Assembly: GCA_003290165.1 (NCBI GenBank)
Contig: QNQO01000646.1
Location: 434,001 to 498,000 of the forward strand
Source of the DNA: Berberis thunbergii
Taxonomy: Eukaryota; Streptophyta; Magnoliopsida; Ranunculales; Berberidaceae
DNA: 64,000 bases
Direction: 5' to 3'
The position numbers and the translations under genes are program-made. Below are positions 1 through 11,998 of this stretch, piece after piece (position 1 is the first letter of the stretch; each line of letters opens with the position of its first letter). The notes below the pieces were generated by a model. It did not search any database. It saw nothing but the letters and a program-made list of their open reading frames with translations, and was not told the origin of the DNA.

Positions 1-1430
1 GGTATAGTTTTATTGGGATTTTCTTGTGTTGTTTGTGGCAATTTTTGGTTGAATTGATGGAAAGATGGGTAGTTGGCTGATTAGGGTTTTAGCTTTAGGT
101 CGGATTATTCAAAATCACTTTTGCATGCGTAATTGAACTATGTTGCTTATGTTCATTTGGATTACTTGAATTGTCAGTGCAAACCATCTCGCTGTATTCA
201 TTTGTGCCCTAGTTTATCATTTAATTAGCATGTTGTTCTTCATTCATGCAAATAAGAATTTCTATGTTTATTGTCCCTCTCTCATCGCATTATTGTAGAC
301 AATTATCTAGAAGCTCCATTTTTTTCTTCTATTAATTTCTTAGAATAATGATGCTTTTTGTTAGAGGATTTACAAAAAGTTCAATTTGTGATAAAATAAT
401 TTTTTTTAAATTTTCTGCGCATTTCCCCCTGAGGATGCTATTACTGTCTATTTGTAAGTTGATAATTTGTACACTGTATTATTCATCTGTGCTTGGTTTC
501 CCACGTTTTGAGAAAGTTGTGCTATTACTGGGTGTATGATATCTGGGTATACATGTGTACGTGTATCCTCATACTCCAATTGCTACAAATTTCAAAAAGG
601 AAAGTAATCACCACAATTTAGGTTGGCCACCCATGAGAAGTATACTGGGCATAGTATATTTGTTTTGGTTATAAAAGATATATCCATTACATATATTAGC
701 CCTTCGGATGCTAGTTGAGTTGAACATGGTGTTCAAATGGTTGGTTAATTCGATTGCAAAGTCATCATCAAAGTGCAAGGGAATATTTATCCTGATGGGA
801 GGGAATGCCAATTTCTACTGAGAACATTTATATTATTATATCTGACTTGCTCATAAACTCGAGGAAGTTTCGGTTAATAGATTGAATTGAGGATGAACTG
901 AACACTAAATTTGATGAAAGGCAGGATCTTTGTGGGCAATGTAGGATGAATGTGACCCAATAAGTATGTTAATCGGTCTGAAGTATCTGCCATGTGTACA
1001 TAAATGTAGTTGATATGGAAACTGCATCGAATTATTTTTCCTGTAGCAATGAAATTGACATTTTGGACACTTTTGGGCACACTGGTTTGGTGACAAGCCA
1101 CTATCCTTTGTTACATAATTGGACCATGTTCATACTACATCCCCTCGCCCCTTTTCTCTGAGTCAAACCTGAGTGGAAGAGGATAACAAATATATTCAAA
1201 CACAAATATACTTGCAATCACCCCTTATGCCGATTTAGGGGGTAAATCCATGAACCCCATAATCTGTTTCTTGTTTAAAATCTCTTCCAAAGATATTCTT
1301 GAATCCTCTTGAGCTTTATTTTTATTTTTTTAAAAATGGCTGGGAAGGTAACTTCAAGATCCTCAAAGGTAGTTCATGGAAGATAGGTATGTATTTTTGG
1401 ATGCATTGGCATCCTTGTACCCAAAGGGAT
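1..1430. other. Upstream stretch without a recognisable gene
   Basis: AT-rich sequence with only short spurious reading frames on both strands. It may be part of a long 5' untranslated intron of the UBA-domain gene downstream, because the last bases before that gene look like an intron acceptor. I see no RNA gene or clear repeat here. Confidence 0.4.
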
Positions 1431-2515
1431 TTTGATAGATTCGGACTAATAAAATAAAAGAAATTGCATAAAATAAACAAAATTGCAGAAGATGAAAATA
1501 ACGAAGTAAACGATATACGAAATAAACTAGTAACAAATAACTTTTATTCAATCAACCAATAATAGGCAACCAACTCCATATTTATAACTAACCTACCTTC
1601 CAAATCAAACCTTAAACCTAATTGGAAACAAATATGAGAACTCTAATTGGAATCGCTAATACAAAAATAATAAAATTATCTAATATTACTAAAAATAAAT
1701 ATACTAATTCTATCAACCTCGGGTTGTTGAAGCTCATCCTCGAGCTTGAAGCCAAGGAAGTCATATGAGCACAAACAACAATAGATGGTAAAGTGTTCAA
1801 GTAGAAGGCGACCTCGACCTGTGCCTTTGTAGTTATTGAGGTGGCACTTCAAAGAACTTTGCACCAAAAATAAACTCAAATCAGAATATTTTGATCCACT
1901 ACCGGATGGTAAAGTTGTGTGCAAATTGGTCCTCAAAATGTGTCATAAAATTGGATCATCAACATTGGTCTCTGGCAGTACAGAACCTATCTTGCGATGG
2001 TGAATAACTGCATCATCATAACCGAAAAAATCATAACCTTGTGGTGGTATATATCCATTAAGCCGGCTGCAAATAAGCTGATACATAGCATCTAGCAGTG
2101 TTGACAGAATTGGGAGTAGTTTCTATTGTACATCCCAACTATTTCACAAACTTTGTCTTGCATTTTTGTAACTTTTTTTTAATCGAACAAAATAACAAAG
2201 AATCATTTGGCTTTGATACCAATTTTGGTATTGATATGTTCGAACTAATAAAATAAATTAAATTGCAGTAGACAAAAATAACGAAGTTAACAACAAACGA
2301 AATAAACTAATAACAATTAACTTTTATTTAATCAATCAATCAATTAACAATGGGCAACCTACTCCCATATTTATACCTAATCTACATTCCAAATCAAGCC
2401 CTAAATCTAATAGAAACAAATATGAGAACCCTAATTGGAATTCCTATTACAAAATAATAGAATTTCCAATATTACTAAAAAAAATTATTCCTAATATAAA
2501 TATCTTAATTCTATC
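1431..2515 (-). mobile_element. Small LTR retrotransposon (TRIM-like), antisense
   Basis: Two direct copies of a roughly 285-bp sequence (about 1431-1714 and 2224-2515) bracket about 510 bp. On the minus strand, the copy at 2224-2515 is followed directly (2222-2209) by TTGGTATCAAAGCC, which matches the usual plant primer-binding site for initiator-Met tRNA, so these are LTRs read on the minus strand. The interior has no polyprotein. Its minus-strand end near 1720-1760 resembles the last codons of a gypsy pol gene (a Glu/Asp-rich LEDE segment). The LTRs differ at many positions, so the insertion is old. I could not define a target-site duplication. Confidence 0.6.
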
Positions 2516-3556
2516 CCATCTGCCACCTTGAGCATAAACCTTGATTTTCTCTGTTGAATTTCACATTATTGAAAGAGCAAACAATCAGATTGGTTTGGAA
2601 AATAACTATAATGGCTGTCATCCACTGCAGTATTCTGTTCTCCAATTTACGAGTCTAGATGCTAGATAAGTCATAACACTTAAGAATTCCACCTTGGAAG
2701 AAAATAGTCTCCTCATCGTTTCATATATTATTTTAGTAATGCACCAGCTGGAAATTTTTCATGCATTAGGCAAAGTGCATGAGTTACACAAATGTTGATC
2801 TTGACCCCTGTACTGAATGGACTGGAGGTTTTATCATACTCTTAATTATCGTCATTGAGGAAAATGGTGTCATCGGCCTATTGGAAATTAGTGACCTTAG
2901 GGTCTGCTTGTCCAATCGGGAATATAAACTTTGAGAATTTTGTTAAATAGGCATTACAAGCCATAACTTTCAATTTGTATTCAAAAGATCGTTTTCAAAA
3001 AATGAGTTTAATATGTAACTGGGTCCCTTCAGTTATTCGATCTTGCTTCAGGTTGTAGGACTAATATTGGAATTTTGCCTTTGTGGTTCAGTGACTTATT
3101 TCTGTTGTAATAAGGGCATTTAGGCTTTTTAGGAATGAGCACTGTTCCATGTTTTTTTTAGATTTTAGAATGAGCACAAGAATGCTTGTTTGATTTTTAA
3201 TGTGTTAAACTCGAGTGTTATCCATTTTCCTGGATTTTAATTGGTAAAAACGAGTTAGTATTGTCTTAGGTAGGTTCATATGTAGGTTCCAAAATGTGAT
3301 TGGAGATTTCTAACAATCGTTTGCATGGAAGAAATTAGTTATTAGTGTTTTGTGGAACACTATTCTGTTTGCTGCGTTCTCGATAAGTTAAGGTAGACTT
3401 GTGTGCTAGGTTATATTCATTCTGTTTCGTTTGTGTGAATCTTCATCCAGCAAAACTTGGTTTTTTCATATTTCTGTTGGTATATCGGAATAATCGTTTT
3501 CTTCCATTTTATTAATTATAATTGCAGGAATATTTTAGGTATTGTGACTTAAACCG
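2516..3556. other. Leader region of the UBA-domain gene
   Basis: No coding region. A pyrimidine-rich tract ending in a TTGCAG acceptor at about 3522-3527 precedes the ATG at 3557, as expected for a 5' UTR intron ending about 30 bp before the start codon. This is inferred from the motif only. Confidence 0.35.
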
Positions 3557-5499
3557 ATGTCTCCAGCATCCAGATCCAAGGCCAAGGACAAGTCCTCTGG
3601 AAGGACACTCAAAAACCAGCAGAAGGCTTCTGCATCGGGTACAGCCGGGGGTGGCATAATGGCAAGTGCTTACATTCCACTTTCTGGAACATTTCATACT
3701 CTTGAAACAGCACCAACTGTATCTTCCCCACCTCCTCACAAGAATGGACGGTTTCGAAATATAGATGAGACTGATGATCATTCTGGTAGCTCATTGGACA
3801 CTGGTGCTGAGTATGATTCGGTCTCAAATAACGATAGTTGTTCTGGTGAGCCAGAAGACCTGAAAGAAAAGATAGCCACTACGTCTATACGGCATGAGGC
3901 TATACCTGATTCTGACAATGACGAAAGGGAGAAGATAAGGCAGAAGAATGAGAGGAAGCATCAGCGTCAGAGGGAAATAAGGGCACAGGAGCTGCATGAG
4001 AAGTGCAGTGGCTACCTTATGTCTAGAAAACTTGAAGCACTTCAGAAAGAGCTATGATGGCCCTTATATTGAATGAAGGTAGAATCGAGGAATCAGTGGC
4101 TTGGCTCTTTGAGGGCAGTGAAGAATCAGCTCAGCAGAAGGATTGCAACCTTGATAGTGGAAGTAACTTGAAAATTGATATAACTGAGGAGTTTGCTCGT
4201 ATTGCAGAAATGGAGACCAAATACAAATGTACTAAGCAGGAGGTTGAAAGGGTAGTTGTGGCCTGTGAAGGTGATTTAGAAAAAGCGGCTTATACCTTAA
4301 AGTCACAGAAGCAGGAACAACCTACTTCACCACCCAAGCCAGAAGAAGTTGGGGAGCATCCGGTGATTATTGGTGGTAAGGTAGGAATTTCTGCTTTACA
4401 AAACAACCCCATGCGACTGCAAGTGAAGGTTAATGCACCAGTTACGATACAACAAAGAAGGGATGAAAGGGATTTCAACTACACAAAGCCAACACCTGCA
4501 ATTGCAGCGTCTCCTGATTCTGCAAATCGAAATATACCAACATTAAGGAGAGCTCCACCAAAGTCTGAGTGGGTAAGGCCACAGGTGCCTGCACCAGTGG
4601 AGAAGAGGTGGCCTAATGGTGGATTAAGTCCTTCAGTTTTTTATTCTTTGGCATCTCCTTTGCAGTCTGCACCTCCCCCAGCAAAAGCAGAAGCTCAAAC
4701 TCAAGCTCGTTATGTTGTTGTTGGAAGTGAAGTTAAAAACCTCCAAACTGGTACTTTGCGGGAACCGGTTATTATGATGCAGCGTTCTCAATCAATCAAT
4801 GCAAAGCAGAATCCTCCAGTCAGTCACAAGTGTCAGTGCTTCTCCTCCTGGAACTGCTGGATGGTACCCAAACAGTGTTACAACCCCTGAAATAATGAAG
4901 TCAAATGGAGGTCTACATCATGTTCCAAGCACAACGGGCCTTAATCCAAACAATTTGAGCTCGCAGCAGTTTTACCACCCACCACAGTATCAGCCATTCA
5001 TGTCAAACCAACAGGATACAACTGCAGCTGGCTGGGGAAGTTCGTGGAGCAGCACAACTGGGACATCATCGTCATCGCTGGCCGTTCCATCCTCTCTGGG
5101 TTTGTTTTCTGGATGGGGCTCGACAGGAGCATCCGGATCATCATCTCCCGTGGATTGGAACACTGGTGGCTCTATGCCAGTGTGATTATACCAACATAGA
5201 TTGGACATTGGAATCTGGTTCTCATTTGAGGTCTAGTGGGTTGTGGTTGGGGCTTGCATCTTTTGTGAAGAACAATCGGATGTATGAATCCTATCCATCA
5301 ACTCCAACTGGAACTAAACCTTCGATGAGGGCAGCAAATTCCAATGGCGTTTGTGTTACAGGAATGCAGGAAGGAGTGCCAGTTGAAAGTTCTTCAGCAC
5401 CAGCTTCAGAAGGACCGAACGAATGGACATCTCCTTTTGCTGGGAAGGACCTCTTTAGTGTACCCAGGCGCGCAGTTTGTTACTTCCCCCTCCCCTTAA
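3557..5499 (+). pseudogene. UBA-domain (ubiquitin-associated/EF1B-like) protein gene, frame-broken
   Basis: The conceptual product matches a plant family annotated as ubiquitin-associated/translation elongation factor EF1B proteins. It has a Ser/Lys-rich start (MSPASRSKAKDK), a basic helix around 3930-4030, a UBA-like region, a second helical region (4170-4310) and a Ser/Pro-rich tail ending FVTSPSP-stop at 5497-5499. The CDS is intronless but broken four times. (1) At about 4038-4042, roughly 10 codons that family members have here, including the UBA Met-Gly-Phe turn, are missing and the frame shifts. (2) A frame shift lies at about 4811-4825. (3) A frame shift and stop lie at about 5176-5185. 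(4) A 4-bp gain lies near 5469-5472. ISPE, DPE2 and the PI4K in the same window read cleanly through 34 exons, so base-calling error is unlikely. The family's role is not well defined; ubiquitin binding is inferred from the domain. Confidence 0.75.
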
Positions 5500-6515
5500 G
5501 AGAAAAAAAGAAAATAGAAGACATTAAAAAAGTGGTTGGATTTCATGGTGTTGGATCTTATGATGCCTTTGTTGATGGTTGTTGCTGCTTTAACCAGTTT
5601 CTAAAGAAATCTAGGTGTGTCTTTTGAGTGATTTTGCTTATGTTCTTTTACCTTTCATTTTGCGTTGGTTCGGTTCATGCAATTGAGGAATGGCACAGCA
5701 GATGGTGTTTCCTCTCTCTCCTCCGATTCGTTTGTGTTTGTGCGTGCGACTGTGTGTTACCATTTCAAAACTACACCTCGATAAAATGAAAAAAAAAAAA
5801 TTACCCTTAGATATCATGCATGGGGCATGAAAATGATATGCAGGGTATTGCTGCCAGGTTAGGCGGGGAAGGTGATTTACTCGCAGGCCATTCATTTACC
5901 GATCAGTCATAGATCTAAGATCTATATCACTCATTATTCTATGCTATTAATAATACTAAAATATTTATTAGGAAGTTAAACTAATATTTTCTATCAATCA
6001 CTTTTTGCCCCCCTTGCATGATATAATCCCGCCGAGTACGATACAACAATCTTGTCATCTTGAAAGTTAAAAGTTCGTCTTTGGGGGGATAATCGACCAA
6101 CCATTTGGATCATCCTTGAAAAAGAAAAAAAAAATTATACTCGTTCATTATTTTGACACTGTGAAAATCAAAGGGCTCAATGAGCCCCTCGGCTTTGATT
6201 AACCCAGAGCTAAAGTATCCATTTGATAGTCCAATCCAAATCGAGTTGTGAACTCCTTTTGCTAAGACTTGTGACAGATGATGCTAAAGGTGAAAAAAAC
6301 AGAAGGCGCATATAACACTAGCTCCATGGAAAAAGATTTCATGATCACCTCCATGAAAAGTCAAATCATAAATTATTAGAGATAACACTGGTGGAAAAAT
6401 GTGACAATTCCTTCTTTATTCTTCCCCAATGATCCGTACTTGTTTGAATTTAACTACATTTTCTTGAACTCCATTTGCAAACATAATTTTCTAATTTCAC
6501 CTACTTAACTCCAAA
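5500..6515. other. Convergent intergenic spacer
   Basis: This 1-kb spacer between the 3' ends of the UBA-domain gene and ISPE should hold both 3' UTRs. It contains A-rich runs and no coding signal. I see no repeat or RNA gene. Confidence 0.5.
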
Positions 6516-9500
6516 TTAAATAGTTTTGGTTGAAAGATCTTCAGATAAGTCATCACTAGCCATTGTTGTACCAGGTTCTGCGTACCATTGGTTCTTTTCG
6601 CGCGTCAAAAAGCTTGCCTCTGCCATTGCAAAATAGCTGTGTTAAGGATTGTTAATAAAAATTGAAATACTGATTACACATTATTTAATATCTACTAGAG
6701 GATATGGTAGGTGTAATTAGATGCCACAATGGGTTTTATAGGACATTGTTTGGTTTAACTGCCCAATGATGTTACCTTTGGTCTATGTATATACAAGGGT
6801 CATGTCAACCATTTAAGTTAAAACGCAGGACCCCTTTGCACATACTCTTCTACTAAGCAGGATTGAAAACTCCCAACAATTAGCAGGCACATGATGAACG
6901 AGAAGAAGAAAATTTTGCTCAGTGTAGTTGGTTTGTTTTTGTGTCTTGAAGCAATTCATAGTGATGTTTCGGCGAAAATATACCAGGAGTAATTAACTAG
7001 ACAAGACAGATTCTAGTTGAGGGTTACCTGATAAAAATACATTCTGGTACTCCTTGTCGTCGTAAACAAATTTTGGGGGATCTGGAGAACCAATTCCAAC
7101 TATAGTGCTTCCACTGCATGAAATGAATCAAGGGAAAACCATGACAGATTAAAACAATAAGACATCAACATATGCACTTTATTCGAACACTGGATAACTG
7201 GTGTTTTTGTATATGTGACGCTCTTATCGAACGTGATCAAGTCATCAAAATACAAGCATTTGGGGTTTGCAGAATGCATAAGCATAAACCTAGGTGGCTT
7301 CCTCAACTGGATATTCTTGGTGTCATCATGCACGTCTTCTATTATCTTCTATTAACTATTGGTGCATTTCCACATGAAGATATTCCCCCAACAATTCAGT
7401 CTTTTGTTCCATCTACTTTAAGTATGACTCTTGAACTTGATTTTGATTAGAGCGTGTAAATCGTTGAAAGTAGTGATATTTACCTTCCTGACATGAAAAC
7501 AGCATCATACTGCCCACGACCAGCTGCAAGGACACGTTGCTTTAACCTTTTCAGTGATGGGAGGACTTGAAATGCAGGGGGCTCTGCAAAGACCATTTCG
7601 TAAGTGGTTTCCTGAACTAACTCCAAAAGGAAGAGTTTATCAAACGAAAGTTGCTCATACCCAAATCATTAATACAGACTTCTTGAGATATTCCATTCTC
7701 TGTGATCTTCTTCAACAATGTTAGAGGATCAACTTTACTCGCTTGATCCAACCGAAAGTGCTGAACAAATAAAAAAAATGGTTATATTAGGAAAGTATGA
7801 TGGTGGAAGCGGAATATAAAATTTAGCGTGTTCAAGTTTCCCGTACCTTATAAACCTGTCCAGTTGGGCATGCCTCTTGTGGCTTTATAAGAACCATTGG
7901 CATGTCTGCAGGTATAGGAGGGGGGATATCTTCAACAACCTGGAGAAACAAACAGTACCCAATTTTCCACAACTTAAACCTTGGTAAGAACATTACAGGT
8001 GTACTCAGAGCGATGTCAACATTTTTTATTCAAAGTGCTTTTTAACCAGGACACGTGGTTCTATCGTAATTAACTATAGTCTGACATAAGTGACTCAGAG
8101 CTATCCTAAGTGAGTCAGCATTATCTGAGGAGACTCTAAAATACATATTTTTCAAGTTTGGAGGGACTGAAGAAAGGCAAAAAAAAACTCCATTGATCAG
8201 ATAAATCACAAATACGATAACATTTGTATGATGTCAAGTGAATTAAACTGTTTTTAATGCTCTTTCATTCTTAAGGTCATCAGTTTTATGTTAAGTGCAC
8301 TGGCGTACTAGATTAAAAAAAACGAATTAAACATGAAAAATCTTGGATCTTGGTGCATGATATTACATCGAAGTTAAGTAATTGGCTGGTCTCAACATTT
8401 ATTATTAGAGCCAAGTCCTAACAAGGTTTGATTCCAGGGAGAGGTGACCTGGAAAGTCACATCAAAATGATTTGATATTATAAAAAAAAATTGATAGGTC
8501 AGTGAAACTACTAAAAAGGAGAGAGCTACTATTGGGTCAGTGTTGATAGAGCGTGTAGATAAGGACGCCAACTTCTGAAGTGACTGGTGAAATGTTACGA
8601 TTCTAGTTAAGTAATTTCCATTCCAAATAAGCTAGAGCTTTAGCATTATACATGAAGGGATAGGAGTACTAGTTGGATCTTAACACATGATAAAGCACAT
8701 ATGTTGTCAGCTACACTCTTAAGTTGCTAGAGAACAAATTAATATTCCCATATTATTTTGTTCAATGCCCTTCTACCATTAGCAACTGACTTCTAGGTAT
8801 CATGCCAATCATTGTCTATCATAGCATCTCAGAACTATGGTTCTATACCATAAAATCATGACACAAAAAAAACATTGTTCTAAAATATAGACGAGGCTCA
8901 CAGATGCAGTTTAACAAAGAGTAGTATGCATTAAAATAGGTAAAAGCATGAGAAGGAAGTATAGCTCAAATTGATGCATCAAATATACTTTACAACCATA
9001 CCTCCCCTCTACCAGTGCAATAGGCTGCACCATGAGAAAAAAAGAAAGGAACGTCTGAACCAATTTGACCTGACCATTCTTGAAGTTCTTTTTCAGAAGC
9101 AAGACCACCACTAAACTGATTAGCTGCCCACATGGCCGTCGCAGCATTACTGCTTCCACCACCAAGACCAGCCCCAGTAGGTACTCTTTTATCAAGATGA
9201 ATCTGAGAAAAAAGAGAAAGTTGAAACCAATTTTAAGATAGACCAACAGAAGATCTTTTAGAATTTCTCAAAATACAATGAACAACTTTGCCATACCCAG
9301 AAGAATTTGTCAGTACCAGTCTTTTCCCGATAAAGGTTAAGTGCTTTAATAATCTGTAAAGATGAAATGGAATATAATAAAATACCAATAGTAAAAAAAA
9401 AAAAAAAAAAAAAAAACTTAGATCCCACTAGCAGCTTACCAAATTTCTCTCATCAAGTGGGACACCTGGCACATTGGTGGAAAGACGATCTTGAGTCTTA

Positions 9501-11843
9501 GATGGTGACAAAGAAAACTTTATTTTGTCTCCTAGACTTATCACCTGGCAAAAGCGAAGAAACGAAACCATGTTGGTTACTCCATTTTTAGTCTAAAATC
9601 TAAATACATAGTTACTTCAATGCAATTTTATTTCATTTTTCTAATTTTAAGATACAGCGCACCAAGGATTTCCATGGCTTGTTCTTATATATGGTAAAAA
9701 CGAATTTTGTTATTGAGTCATGGTTCACACTCTGAATTCTTATGGCTCAGATAAATCCTACGTATGAAATTTAGTACATGAAAATCTTACAATTTTTTTT
9801 CCTGATATACCATATGATTGAGTTGTATCAGGGAAGCAGGCATGATAGTGTCCGATAGTAGTACAAAGTAAAATATTATATACGTATATCCTTGTGAACT
9901 AACTTTACAAATTTTATTAGGATTGGTAAACGACAACATAACACACTCATACGGTGAGAAGATGTCCCTTTTATTTGTTTTCGGCTCTAATAGGAAAGAC
10001 TGCCTGCAAATGTTTTCATATAATTGAAAGATTGAGATAAATGGCAAATATAGATGAGATATAAATGTTTTGTTTGACAATGATGTAATTTGTTAGGGAA
10101 GAAAGATTAAAGAGTAGTATTTATGGGGTATGGTACCCTACACTATGTAAGCGACGATACTTCCTCTGAAAAAGATCTGTTGTTAGCATAATTGTGATTA
10201 AAGAATAATCTCTCCATTCATTCTGACATCATAGGAAATTTTTTCTTTGCCAGTAACATGAAACAGTTATTAGAAAAACACAAATAATAAGTTACATTTA
10301 TGTGAAAAAGATTGAGCGTGAAGAGCCCCATGCTGGACAAGGAGTCAAGGATATACACACAATATACAGGACTCAGCCAAGTATTATCTAAATGAACTCA
10401 AATGACTAATCAGTTTTAGATCTAAATTGTCCCAAAAGTTGGTTAAATCAAGTTGAAGGGTATGTCCAATTCAGTCATACCCAAAAAGGAGAAAAAGTGC
10501 TGAGATAGAAAAAAAAAAAACGGATCAATAAAAGTAGATCCAATAATCGATTTACAAACTGCAGATGAGGCACTTTAAAAAGCAGTTGAAAGTCTAGCAA
10601 GCCAAGGGCAAACTAAACCAATCTTCATTCTGGCAGCACCTAGTCTCAAGTTGCAAGCCTCAAGACATGAAGTTGCAGGGTCAAGACATTCGACCTTGAC
10701 CTTTTCTGATTTTTGATTCTGTTAGGTTTTCTGTCAATGAATTGACACTTTCTAAGCAAAATCATGCATTCTCCATAGGATTGCTCGACTGCTGACCAAG
10801 TTACAAGTAAGAAAAAAATGTGGTCAACTATCCTACTCAATGTCTTTTGCTTGGTCATATCAGATTAATCCCTGATATTCATAAAGCACCTGTTTTCATT
10901 TTCACTTATATAATAAGAAAACATTGAAACATTAAGCATTAAATCAAAATTCAGAAACACAAATCATAATTTGAATGTAAAGAATGATTTCACGCTAGCT
11001 TTGACTTAAATTCAAATTCAAGGTTTCTCTTTATGGTTCAGAATTCATCCAATTATGCAAAAACATGAGGGTTCATAATCAACGATCTTCAGATCATGAA
11101 TGGTATCAACACGATGGTCCTAGAATAACCCAGAAATGGATGGGAAAGCAACATGCTATGCAAAATCAGGTCATCAGATAACAACCAAAAATCTGTTCTT
11201 TCTTTGACTAGGTGGGCACTAGGTAGTCTCAGAACATAAACCAACAACCTCAAGTATGATAAATTGAAAGACAACAATAGGGATGAGAATGAACTTACAT
11301 GAAAGAGAGAAGCCAAATCATGAAACCCATCATCCCTCTTGCTGGTTATTCTCAGGAAGACATTAATCTGCACTCAAGGAGACCAAATTGGGCTAAAATT
11401 AATAAAAGCCGTCACACAAAAAGACCCAAAGTAATGCAAATTTGATTCTTTTTCAATCAGGGTTACCTTGCAAGGTGAGAACAAAGTGAGCCTTGAAAGA
11501 GGAGCAGTCTTATCCACTTCATCTGCCAAATGATTTATCTTCTCATCTGGATCATACACAATCTACAAACAACCCAAAATCTCAAATTTTCATTTCCACA
11601 CCAACATTGAACAAATAAACAACATACACATACCTCAACTTGCTTTTTTGCAGTTTTGGAATCAGAAACCTTTGCTATGATCAAAGGGGTTCTACAAAAT
11701 TGCAACTTTTTACCAAAACTACAATACCCATATCTCCCAAATGCAGAAAAACTGCTTTTTTGGGAAAAAATTAAATTCCTTGCTTGTCTTCCATTGAAAG
11801 AAGGATGAAGAGATGAGTTGCAAAGGAATTGAGAGGTTGCCAT
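6516..11843 (-). CDS. ISPE: 4-diphosphocytidyl-2-C-methyl-D-erythritol kinase, chloroplastic
   Basis: Phosphorylates the 2-hydroxyl of CDP-methylerythritol with ATP, the fourth step of the plastid MEP pathway to isoprenoids. Eleven exons, all GT-AG, join in frame to 406 aa: 11843-11634, 11562-11467, 11367-11299, 9544-9440, 9353-9297, 9202-9002, 7939-7847, 7760-7661, 7583-7484, 7113-7028 and 6619-6516. Residues 1 to about 75 are Ser/Phe/Arg-rich and acid-poor, like a transit peptide. GHMP-kinase signatures are present: substrate-site KINVFLRI (Lys102), the ATP loop PTGAGLGGGSSNAA (187-200), GSDVPFF with the catalytic Asp (229), and C-terminal MSGSGSTIVG (341-350). The last acceptor was chosen so that the conserved ending (FLTRE...QWY) stays in frame; an AG 20 bp upstream would give an early stop. 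The start is the only ATG ahead of the transit peptide. It is transcribed towards the UBA-domain gene. Confidence 0.95.
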
Positions 11844-11977
11844 GGAAATGTTGGGTCTCAAGGAATGGGGTTTGACTATGTTCTACAATAAGACTGAGTA
11901 CAACATGACGTTTTATTTCAGATTTGAAGGACTGAGGAGGTTGCTCAGACATTTAACTGAGTTGAAATAAAATATTT

Positions 11978-11998
11978 GAGAGAGAGAGAGAGAGAGAG
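11978..11998. repeat. GA/CT microsatellite in the ISPE leader
   Basis: About ten GA repeats lie 135 bp upstream of the ISPE ATG. Read on the gene strand this is a CT-rich tract, common in plant core promoters and 5' UTRs. A regulatory role is inference. Confidence 0.6.

Noticed and set aside
605..1101. Minus-strand reading frames of 60-75 codons that at first recalled copia RNase H (SYIAHKDPAFHQI)
   Set aside because: The resemblance covers about a dozen residues, no neighbouring copia motif is present in order, and stops follow. I could not support a gene or an element.
6620..6640. Acceptor AG upstream of the last ISPE exon (CACAG near 6639)
   Set aside because: Using it gives ILQWQRQAF-stop, whereas the next AG (6620) gives the conserved ISPE C-terminus.
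7172..7450. A 92-codon plus-strand frame
   Set aside because: It falls in an ISPE intron on the opposite strand and encodes nothing recognisable.
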